From: Limibacterium fermenti
GTDB lineage: Bacteria > Bacteroidota > Bacteroidia > Bacteroidales > Dysgonomonadaceae
Length of the DNA stretch: 64,000 nucleotides
NCBI RefSeq assembly: GCF_041902845.1
Contig: NZ_CP159486.1
Location: 3,162,001 to 3,226,000 of the forward strand
Direction of reading: 5' to 3'
A model generated the notes under the pieces. That model saw only the letters and a list, made by a program, of their open reading frames with translations, had not been told where the DNA came from and made no database searches. A program made the position numbers and the translations under genes. This document shows, piece by piece, positions 55,725 to 62,352 of this stretch (position 1 is the first letter of the stretch; the number at the start of each line of letters is the position of its first letter).

Positions 55725-55883
55725 ATAATTCCTTTCCCTCTTCAGCCCATCGTTCTTCTGTTTCGCGGGCGTAACGGGCGTTTTTCATCACGCTTCGCCG
55801 GATGAAAAGCCTTGACCGCCCCTTTGAGCGAAACCTCCAACGGAAAAGCTGACGAGGGAGTTTATTGGACAATGACGAAAAAA

Positions 55884-56323
55884 GGCAGACAAAAACCAAC
55901 CCGTCCGGCGTAGTCCGGTACGACCAAGTTTTTGTCTGCCACTTTTCCATCCATCATACTAAAACAAGTTCTTTTCGTCTGCGGCACACCGTCCGATGTA
56001 TTTGAAGCCGTTCAATCACTCGTTTCATTCAGGTTCAAAAAATCAGCCGGCAAGCCTCGCCAAAATTTATTAGAGAGGACGAAAACCAACAAGCAAAAGC
56101 CCTGATAATATATCAGAACTGTTTTTGCTTGTCCGTTTTCTATGCGATAGAGAAACACCTTGTTCGTCTGCGGCACATCGGATTATTTTCTGTTCAGGCG
56201 GCTGCATGCTTTGCCTTTCCTTTCCATAAAATAACCCGAAAAGCCTCGCCGAAATTTACCGGGAAAAGACGAAAAAAAGCAAGTTCAAGAACGCCCGGAA
56301 TACCGGAGCATCCTTGAACTTGC
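55884..56323. repeat. Three-hairpin array with conserved linkers
   Basis: Three perfect stems: GGCAGACAAAAAC/GTTTTTGTCTGCC (55884-55940), ACAAGCAAAA/TTTTGCTTGT (56089-56132) and GCAAGTTCAAG/CTTGAACTTGC (56279-56323), spaced 205 and 190 bases. Linkers share CGTCTGCGGCACA near the start and AAGCCTCGCC-AAATTTA-GACGAAA at the end. Read on the minus strand each stem is followed by TTTT-CGTC, like an intrinsic terminator. Confidence 0.8.
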
Positions 56324-56493
56324 CTATTTTCTTTTTTACGATACAGCCTATATTATTTCAAAATATCTTGTTTTCATCTCAACCTTGCATTTTCTCCGCT
56401 GTAATTTCTTCCCTTCTGCTTTTTATCGCATCGAGCCGTGTATTGCTGTTGATTTTCGTATCGAGTGCAAAGGTATTTCGTGTGCTCGTCGGA

Positions 56494-56584
56494 CAGTGCA
56501 AGGTCAAGCCCACAAGGGGTTTGGCAAAAAATCTTCCTCGTTCCACTTCGTGTTGAGCGTATTTTTCGCCAAAACCTTGCACTG
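56494..56584. repeat. Fourth long hairpin in the leader of the next gene
   Basis: CAGTGCAAGGT (56494-56504) pairs with ACCTTGCACTG (56574-56584), extended inside by TTTGGC/GCCAAA. It lies 72 bases before the next gene and could act as its leader. The frames through it are not convincing. Confidence 0.65.
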
Positions 56585-56656
56585 CCGGCACACTGCCTTT
56601 TAACGCCCTCGAAACGAAAATCAACATACTCCGGCTCTTTGGACGCATCAAAAAAA

Positions 56657-57034
56657 ATGTCAGAAATTATGAAAACAGAAAATGCAAATAACGAATTGAT
56701 TTTGAGAAACGAAAATAACACCTCCTCTCATTACCGCATCAATTCGGATGGGTTCAAAGTGCAGTTGATGGCAGTGGTAGAGGGCAGTGAGCCTTTGAGT
56801 AAGTGTGAGTTTCTAATGTGCCAGGCGGGGTATCGGTCGGAATTTCTAGCGGCTTATATTACAGGAAAAGCGGTAAGGCTGTTCAAGTTGGTAGATTATG
56901 TGGATTGGGATTGTTTCGGAAAAGAGGTACGGAGCGTAGAAATGTCTTTTGAAAACTACATCCATCCCGATACTTTTTTGGAAGTCGTATTAACCCATTT
57001 TTTAGCTGTTAACTCTCAAAAACAAGCCGTATGA
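56657..57034 (+). CDS. Element-encoded protein of unknown function, 125 residues
   Basis: The frame runs back to 56465, but that part passes through the hairpin at 56494-56584; the first credible starts are M at 56657 (MSEIMKTENANN) or 56669 (MKTENANN). The protein is soluble, acidic, with a core GFKVQLMAVVEGSEPLSKCEFLMCQAGYRSEFLAAYITGKAVRLFKLVDYVDWD. No family recognised. Its stop overlaps the next gene's start (ATGA), so they are coupled. It heads the small-gene block before the PRTRC genes. Confidence 0.65.
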   Translation: MSEIMKTENANNELILRNENNTSSHYRINSDGFKVQLMAVVEGSEPLSKCEFLMCQAGYRSEFLAAYITGKAVRLFKLVDYVDWDCFGKEVRSVEMSFENYIHPDTFLEVVLTHFLAVNSQKQAV

Positions 57035-57366
57035 AACCGATAGCTGTAAAATTTGTATCGCACGAAATTCCGCCGTTAAATGCTTGCAGCGAGAGTAAAA
57101 TTTTCAAGTTGAGAGTGAAACTGAACAACGGAGAGCCGATGAACAGAGCTGAAAAGAAATGGCTTACAGAGAACGTGAGGAGTAACGCTTATTTCAGAAC
57201 AGCCGTTCCGCTGATGGGTTGGCGTTTTGACTTTTCAGACGTACTGAAAAAGTATGTGGTCAAGCAATACGACCATTGGGCGGAGTATTATGCCCCCGAC
57301 AAAACGAGTCTGCGGAGTGTCCTTTTCGGGAAAATAGACCAAATAGTGGAAATACCTGACAAATAA
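57031..57366 (+). CDS. Element-encoded protein of unknown function, 111 residues
   Basis: Starts within the stop of the gene before (4-base overlap). Basic, soluble, with an LNNGEPMNRAEKKWLTENVRSNAYFRTAVPLMGWRFDFSDVLKKYVVKQYDHWAEYYAPDKTSL core; the helix NRAEKKWL and the aromatic GWRFDFSDVLKKY stretch suggest a compact domain. I do not recognise the family. Coupled translation with its neighbour suggests the two work together, possibly in control of the element. Confidence 0.65.
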   Translation: MKPIAVKFVSHEIPPLNACSESKIFKLRVKLNNGEPMNRAEKKWLTENVRSNAYFRTAVPLMGWRFDFSDVLKKYVVKQYDHWAEYYAPDKTSLRSVLFGKIDQIVEIPDK

Positions 57367-57370
57367 CTCA

Positions 57371-57595
57371 ATGAAAACAGTCCCCTTACGGCTGATAACA
57401 GCCACAGCATTGATAATCGGAACGGTTTACACCGTTTCGGTTATCGCAAGTCGAGAAATGATACTGTTAGCGATGCTTTTCATTGTTTTTTCGATGGTGA
57501 AATTCATCATCCGCACCACGCTTTACATCGTGTTTCAAGTGCTGAAATGGGCAGTTATTATTGTCGTAATCGGGTCGCTTTTGGCATCTCTTTAA
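57371..57595 (+). CDS. Small membrane protein of the element
   Basis: 74 residues with two or three hydrophobic helices (about 7-26, 29-48 and 53-72) and few charged residues. Follows the previous gene by 4 bases. Small membrane proteins of this kind occur in conjugative elements, but no specific role can be assigned. Start chosen as the only ATG in the frame near the previous stop. Confidence 0.6.
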   Translation: MKTVPLRLITATALIIGTVYTVSVIASREMILLAMLFIVFSMVKFIIRTTLYIVFQVLKWAVIIVVIGSLLASL

Positions 57596-57629
57596 TAATC
57601 AAATCATCAACATTAAAACATTCGCAAGT

Positions 57630-57848
57630 ATGAAAAGATACGGCAAAACCGCTCTTCAGCAAAACAGGTATTACGAAGTAGGAAACATCTATGAATATAT
57701 GGTGGAAAACTATATCAACGGCAATTTCACTCAATTCGACAAACTCCACAAAGAGTTGTGCCGTGATGCGAAACGTGATTTTATCACCTACTGTTTCAGC
57801 GAAGTACATCCTCAATTATTGCAGGAAATCATTTTGAGAACTATTTAA
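57630..57848 (+). CDS. Small soluble protein of the element, 72 residues
   Basis: MKRYGKTALQQNRYYEVGNIYEYMVENYINGNF is followed by a helix with CRDAKRDFITYCF and a short C-terminal helix. Predicted all-helical, neutral, no signal or DNA-binding motif seen. Family not recognised. It sits in a same-strand series with gaps of 14-35 bases that leads to the PRTRC genes, so it is probably expressed with them. Confidence 0.6.
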   Translation: MKRYGKTALQQNRYYEVGNIYEYMVENYINGNFTQFDKLHKELCRDAKRDFITYCFSEVHPQLLQEIILRTI

Positions 57849-57861
57849 TATCAATTGTATT

Positions 57862-58101
57862 ATGAGCAATTTAGCAGAAAAAACAGAATATAGAGCATTG
57901 AAAATATTGGCTACAATGGTACGTCAATTTGAGCAACTGCATTGTTTGGATATGACCAAAACAGACGATTGGGACAGTTGTGCAGCACGAAACCTTTTGG
58001 AAAGTATTATTCAAAGCAACGGCTACCAAATAAATTATGACCCGAAAAATCCGAGAACCATTTTAGTGAAAGAACAACCCTCAAAAACAAACAGAAAATG
58101 A
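57862..58101 (+). CDS. Small soluble protein of the element, 79 residues
   Basis: Helical protein with ALKILATMVRQFEQLHCLDMTKTDDWDSCAARNLLESIIQSNGYQINYDPKNP. Its stop overlaps the next start (ATGA), implying coupled translation. No family recognised; the C-terminal PKNPRTILVKEQPSKTNRK tail is basic. Confidence rests on coding character and tight spacing. Confidence 0.6.
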   Translation: MSNLAEKTEYRALKILATMVRQFEQLHCLDMTKTDDWDSCAARNLLESIIQSNGYQINYDPKNPRTILVKEQPSKTNRK

Positions 58102-58571
58102 AAAAAGCAACAAACATCACAGATTACATATTGGTAAAAGCCTATACCGACAGCGAATGGGACGAGTGCCACTTTGCCATTATCCATTGTACAAAAGAAT
58201 GGAAAGAGAAAATGAAACAATGCTTGCAAGCCGTTCAGCAGTTTACGGAAGACTACAACTTTTGTTCACTCAACTATTACGACACGGCAGTCGATTTTTA
58301 CCGTACCGATGAAGAAGAACACACCGACATCGACACTCTTTTGGGCGAAAAGGATTGGACGTTTGTAGAATTGGAAGAAAACGAACAGGAAACGTTTCTT
58401 GTCCCCGAAAACCGATTAGACACCTACCGCTTGCATCTTTACAGAAACGGTACGGCTATGTATTCCGCTTACGGAAAGAACACAGGCGAAGAATTTTATA
58501 CCGAAGAATTTTCCGTTTCACAAATTCTGAACTACCATCAGCAGACAATCAAAATCATTCAACTTTATTAA
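58098..58571 (+). CDS. Element-encoded acidic protein, 157 residues
   Basis: Acidic, soluble, with a mixed alpha/beta look: YILVKAYTDSEWDECHFAIIHCTKEWKEKMKQCLQAVQQFTEDYNFCSLNYYDTAVDFY in the first half and a negatively charged EEEHTDIDTLLGEKDWTFVELEENEQETFLV stretch in the middle. No family recognised. It overlaps the gene before by 4 bases and ends 23 bases before the PRTRC protein E gene, in whose operon it appears to lie. Confidence 0.65.
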   Translation: MKKATNITDYILVKAYTDSEWDECHFAIIHCTKEWKEKMKQCLQAVQQFTEDYNFCSLNYYDTAVDFYRTDEEEHTDIDTLLGEKDWTFVELEENEQETFLVPENRLDTYRLHLYRNGTAMYSAYGKNTGEEFYTEEFSVSQILNYHQQTIKIIQLY

Positions 58572-58594
58572 TCAACTTTAAAACAGACAGAAAT

Positions 58595-59125
58595 ATGAAC
58601 GCAAATTTTTTCAATCAAATTGCTCAGATGAGCATAACAGGAGCATTGCAAATTACCGTTTTGCAAGGAACAGACGACAATTTAATCGTATCGGTACTGT
58701 TGCAGAACGAACAGTGTGGCGACAACGCCAAACACCTTATCCCACCGCTGACACTAAAAGGAACAGCCGAAGAGTTGGACGGTGGATTTTTCCAAAGCAT
58801 TGTAACCCCTATTGAGCAGACTTCTTCGCTTTTGCTCAATATGGAAAGTTATCTGAAAGCCCAAGAACAGGCACGTAAACAGTCGGCAATGGAAAAAGAG
58901 AAAGCCGATAAGGAAAAGAAGGAACGTGAAGCCAAAGAGAAGAAATTCAACGAGGCAATGCAAAAAGCATCCGCACTTGCAGATGAGGGCAAATACCGTG
59001 AAGCCTTTACCGCCGTCCCCGATGTGAACCGTTTTCCCGATTATGCTGAAGAAATCCACAAACGCAAAGATGAATTAGCCAGGCATTTTGCACCCAATTT
59101 ATTCAATGCCAATCCAATTGTTTAA
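58595..59125 (+). CDS. PRTRC system protein E
   Basis: 176 residues from MNANFFNQIAQMSITGALQITVL; the frame extends upstream, but that part overlaps the previous gene in another frame. The N-terminal beta part (about 1-85, with LIVSVLLQNEQCGDNAKHLIPPLTLKGTAEELDGGFFQSIVTPIEQTSSLL) is characteristic of PRTRC protein E, then a long charged coiled coil (QARKQSAMEKEKADKEKKEREAKEKK) and a helical tail. PRTRC (ParB-related, ThiF-related cassette) loci occur on plasmids and integrative elements; their biochemical role is unknown. Confidence 0.85.
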   Translation: MNANFFNQIAQMSITGALQITVLQGTDDNLIVSVLLQNEQCGDNAKHLIPPLTLKGTAEELDGGFFQSIVTPIEQTSSLLLNMESYLKAQEQARKQSAMEKEKADKEKKEREAKEKKFNEAMQKASALADEGKYREAFTAVPDVNRFPDYAEEIHKRKDELARHFAPNLFNANPIV

Positions 59126-59144
59126 CCCTTAAAGACAGGAAATT

Positions 59145-59363
59145 ATGTTATTGGCAACACAATTAGAGAGAGTCTTCATACTCAACGACAAAGGACAGGA
59201 AATCCGCCTTGCCGACCCCGAACCACGCTGGTCGCCCGAAAGCGTGATGAACTTTTACGCCAACACCTATCCCATTCTCACAACGGCAAAAGTATCCGCC
59301 CCGATGATTAGGGAAGACAGCGTGCAATACCGCTTTGAAAGCATTATGGGAACAAAAGGATAA
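59145..59363 (+). CDS. PRTRC system protein C
   Basis: 72 residues: RVFILNDKGQEIRLADPEPRWSPESVMNFYANTYPILTTAKVSAPMIREDSVQYRFESIMGTKG. The LADPEPRWSPESVMNFYANTYP pattern is that of PRTRC protein C, and the length is normal for that small family. It lies between protein E (19 bases before) and protein F (21 bases after), in the usual order. Confidence 0.88.
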   Translation: MLLATQLERVFILNDKGQEIRLADPEPRWSPESVMNFYANTYPILTTAKVSAPMIREDSVQYRFESIMGTKG

Positions 59364-59384
59364 ATTCAATTATACGATTGACAG

Positions 59385-60599
59385 ATGAATTATGCAAACA
59401 CATACAGTCATAAGTGGAACGATTGTCGTTCCGTGCAGACACAAACGGACGGATTTGCACCAAAAAATCGGCGAGTTTATGACGGAAATGCAACGCCCGA
59501 AAGACTACCGCGAAATCCGCAAAGACACACGGCAATCTGCCCCGAAAGACCTTTTGCCGATGGTTTTCTGAAAAGCCGTTTTTTGCCCAAATTGCAAGTA
59601 AACCCCGAACAGAGAAAACTGTCGGAACGGCAAGTAAAACAACGTGAAAGGGATTTTTACAACTCCCTTTCACAACTTGCCGAACATTACGGAGTTACAC
59701 CCCTTCAAACGAAAGACTTCGGCTATCCGTACAACCTCGCACTTGCTTATCGGAAAATCGAAAAACAGTTGCGACAATCACACAAATGCAAGGATTTTAC
59801 CGAGTTGCACATATCGGAAAACGGCGACACGGGACAACTGTTTTTATCGGTAACAGAAACATATTATACAGGCAGTCAATTCTATTATGTGCCTGTTGTT
59901 CCGCTTTTTCGTATGTTCGAAGACCCTGAACGCAAGCAAACGGCAATATTGCTTTTATCGGTGTGTTCATATATCTACCACATTGCAAAGATACCGTTTT
60001 ACAGGCAGGAAAACAGCTATCTCTATTGGCAGTACGAAATGCTCAAAGAGTGGGCAATTCACGATGACGACAGCGAAGAAAACAGGGAAATTCTTGCAGA
60101 ACTGAGCCAAACCGAACAGATTGGCGACCAAATGCACACGATGATTTTCGACAAAGAAAACCTAACGCATTGGAAACGGCGTATCAAAACCTTTCGGGCA
60201 AAAGACCCTTTCGACAGCGATGTTTTTCTGATGACAACAAAATTTTTCCAACTCTATCAAAAATATCCCGAACGCCGATTATTCCAAAACAGCGTTACCG
60301 GTTGGGAAGAAACGGAATACTGTTACGATGAAGAAGAAACAAAAATCACCATGGATAAATACATCGGCTTTATTGCCGATGATAAAGGCTATCTGTACGA
60401 ACAACTTTGCGAAACGGTAAACGGCGAGTTTTCGCAGTATGGCGAAATGGAAGAACCTGCCGTTACCACCCATTTTGATGGAACACCTGTCGGCAAAGAA
60501 AGTCTGGACTTTGAAAACCGGATTTTTCCCCTTATCAATGAATTATGCTATTATCTGAACCAATACAATACTCAAGAAGATGAACGAGAACATAAATGA
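59385..60599 (+). CDS. PRTRC system protein F (start uncertain)
   Basis: The open frame is 404 residues, but only the part from about residue 66 (LPKLQVNPEQRKLSERQVKQRERDF) onward looks like real protein; it continues with SLSQLAEHYGVTPLQTKDFGYPYNLALAYRKIE and ends ELCYYLNQYNTQEDEREHK. The first 65 residues have a shadow-like composition and overlap another frame (59392-59571) that reads more naturally. Either the gene starts later with a non-ATG codon or a frameshift separates the two parts. Location between C and B supports protein F. It overlaps the B gene by 20 bases. Confidence 0.65.
   Translation: MNYANTYSHKWNDCRSVQTQTDGFAPKNRRVYDGNATPERLPRNPQRHTAICPERPFADGFLKSRFLPKLQVNPEQRKLSERQVKQRERDFYNSLSQLAEHYGVTPLQTKDFGYPYNLALAYRKIEKQLRQSHKCKDFTELHISENGDTGQLFLSVTETYYTGSQFYYVPVVPLFRMFEDPERKQTAILLLSVCSYIYHIAKIPFYRQENSYLYWQYEMLKEWAIHDDDSEENREILAELSQTEQIGDQMHTMIFDKENLTHWKRRIKTFRAKDPFDSDVFLMTTKFFQLYQKYPERRLFQNSVTGWEETEYCYDEEETKITMDKYIGFIADDKGYLYEQLCETVNGEFSQYGEMEEPAVTTHFDGTPVGKESLDFENRIFPLINELCYYLNQYNTQEDEREHK
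59392..59571 (+). CDS. Possible small gene or displaced N-terminus of protein F
   Basis: 59 residues (MQTHTVISGTIVVPCRHKRT start, ending LLPMVF) overlapping the 5' part of the protein F frame by almost its full length. Its composition is more protein-like than the other frame. It stops close to where the F frame becomes convincing. It may be a separate overlapping gene, or the true N-terminus separated by a frameshift. Confidence 0.4.
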   Translation: MQTHTVISGTIVVPCRHKRTDLHQKIGEFMTEMQRPKDYREIRKDTRQSAPKDLLPMVF

Positions 60600-61311
60600 C
60601 ATAACCCGAAGTTTTGGAACGATATACATCCCAAGATCGGCATTGGTGGTATATCAAACCGAAGGACAGCATCCACAAACCTACATCGAACATTTTGATA
60701 TGGATGACAACGGCAGTCCGATAAATGCTCATCCTTTGACGGTAAAAGAAGGACAAGCATTGGCAAAAGCGTTGAACACCGAAAAGGAAGAACAGAACAA
60801 GGCTTTTTTACGTCCCAAAGGTATTATCCCTACCCACGTGTTGCACATTCATCCGAGCGAAAACGGAAGTGTCGTCTGGTACACCCAACCGCAAATCCGC
60901 CCGATGTTTTTCATCGACAGTTTGGGCATACCCAACGGCAAGGCGCACGTTCCGGCAATGGTTTGGAAAGCCGACAAAAACGGATTATCGGTTTACGCTT
61001 TGTCATCGGGCATTCGTCCAAAAGCCGAGACTTCGCTTTATTTTGCACCGTTTCCGAATGTTTATGAAGACAACCGTGTCTGTATGGGGACGGTGGACGT
61101 GAAAATCCAACAATCCGCATCGCTCGAAGAATTTATGCACGTATGGGAAGAAAGTTTTTTCAACAGCTATTTCAGCCATTTGATAAACGGACATAATCCC
61201 GTTAATGGAAATTGCGTAACCCTTTGGAAAGAGCTAATCGAAACGCAAGAACCGTTTCCAAAGGAAGTATTGATAAAAAACCGTTTAACCCTCAAAGATT
61301 TGATAAAATGA
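60580..61311 (+). CDS. PRTRC system protein B
   Basis: 243 residues. Starts MNENINDITRSFGTIYIPRSALVVYQ, with a 20-base overlap with F. The segment PTHVLHIHPSENGSVVWYTQPQIRPMFFIDSLGIPNGKAHVPAMVWKADKNGLSVYAL is the core of PRTRC protein B, and NVYEDNRVCMGTVDVKIQ follows. The stop overlaps the start of the ThiF gene (ATGA). No enzymatic motif is known for this family. Confidence 0.88.
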   Translation: MNENINDITRSFGTIYIPRSALVVYQTEGQHPQTYIEHFDMDDNGSPINAHPLTVKEGQALAKALNTEKEEQNKAFLRPKGIIPTHVLHIHPSENGSVVWYTQPQIRPMFFIDSLGIPNGKAHVPAMVWKADKNGLSVYALSSGIRPKAETSLYFAPFPNVYEDNRVCMGTVDVKIQQSASLEEFMHVWEESFFNSYFSHLINGHNPVNGNCVTLWKELIETQEPFPKEVLIKNRLTLKDLIK

Positions 61312-62120
61312 GCAATTCCGAACAAAAAACGACCGTCCATTTTACGGACAGCGCATTGATACAGGCAACCAATCCGATAACGGTCAATCTTATCGGCGCA
61401 GGAGGAACAGGCTCGCAGGTTTTGACCGCCCTGGCAAGGATAAACCACGCCTTAAACGAACTCAATCACGCAGGATTGGAAGTAAGATTGTGGGATGATG
61501 ACACCGTTGCAACCGCCAATTTGGGACGGCAACTCTTTGCCGAATGCGAATTGGGAGTGTATAAATCCGTTGTATTAATCAACCGCATCAACCGCTTTTT
61601 CGGTACGGATTGGAAAGCCGAGAGTCGAAAATTTGAGAAAGATATACAAGGCAACATTCCTAAACAGGCAAGCGCAAGTATCACTATTTCGTGTGTGGAC
61701 AACGTACAGACACGTTTCGGCATTGCCGGAATATTGACCGAACTCCGAAAAAATAACATTTATTACAGCCATACGCCAAAATATTGGCTTGATTTCGGTA
61801 ACAGCCAATGCACAGGGCAGGTAATCCTTTCCACAGTAGGCGAATTGTACCAACCGAAATCGGAACGGTTTGCAACCGTTGGCAGCCTGCCTTTTGTAAC
61901 GGAAGAGTTTGGCGATTTGCTCTCGCAGTCGGAACAGTCGGACGATACGCCGAGTTGTTCGCTTGCCGATGCTCTCGCAAAGCAAGATTTGTTTATCAAC
62001 GCAACGTTGGCACAAATGGGTTGCTCTTTGCTTTGGAACTTGTTCCGTAACGGAATGACCGACACGAGAGGTTTTTTCCTTAATCTGAAAGATTTTCGCA
62101 CACAGCCGTTGAAAGTATAA
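61308..62120 (+). CDS. PRTRC system ThiF-family protein
   Basis: 270 residues from MSNSEQKTTVHF; the earlier frame from 61212 lies inside the B gene. The nucleotide-binding loop NLIGAGGTGSQVLTALARIN is near residue 25, and the acidic RLWDDDTVATANLGRQLFAECELGVYKS stretch near 65 matches the E1-like/ThiF fold. No CXXC pairs or catalytic cysteine like those of canonical E1 enzymes were picked out. ThiF-fold proteins adenylate C-termini of small partner proteins; the substrate in PRTRC systems is unknown. It ends the PRTRC operon before a hairpin. Confidence 0.88.
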   Translation: MSNSEQKTTVHFTDSALIQATNPITVNLIGAGGTGSQVLTALARINHALNELNHAGLEVRLWDDDTVATANLGRQLFAECELGVYKSVVLINRINRFFGTDWKAESRKFEKDIQGNIPKQASASITISCVDNVQTRFGIAGILTELRKNNIYYSHTPKYWLDFGNSQCTGQVILSTVGELYQPKSERFATVGSLPFVTEEFGDLLSQSEQSDDTPSCSLADALAKQDLFINATLAQMGCSLLWNLFRNGMTDTRGFFLNLKDFRTQPLKV

Positions 62121-62170
62121 CCCCCTAAATCCCCCAAAGGGGGGACTTATTTCTGACTGTTTTTTTGCTT

Positions 62171-62214
62171 GTCCCTAAAACCCTCTCTAAAAGTTTTAGG
62201 GACTTCTTTTCTTT
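62171..62214 (+). terminator. Terminator of the PRTRC operon
   Basis: GTCCCTAAAAC (62171-62181) pairs perfectly with GTTTTAGGGAC (62193-62203), followed by a T-rich TTCTTTTCTTT tract. A strong intrinsic terminator between the PRTRC genes and the methyltransferase gene. Confidence 0.85.
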
Positions 62215-62299
62215 GGGGAAAAGGCAAACAAAGAAAAGAAGCAAAAGAAATTTGCCGGGACAGAGTGGATTTTTGACAATTCAGTGGTAAAAAATACAG

Positions 62300-62328
62300 T
62301 TGTCTTTTAATATTTTTTATTATCTTTG
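62300..62328 (+). promoter_or_regulatory. Promoter of the DNA methyltransferase gene
   Basis: TTG at 62300-62302 and TATCTTTG at 62321-62328 spaced by 18 bases, an almost ideal match. The ATG at 62353 lies 24 bases past the -7 element. With the terminator upstream, this gene is an independent unit. Confidence 0.7.
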
Positions 62329-62352
62329 CATAATGGGGGTACTGTACATTAT

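Noticed and set aside
55717..55950. 77-residue minus-strand frame after the integrase
   Set aside because: Runs through the first hairpin of the array and has no recognisable domain; more likely noncoding.
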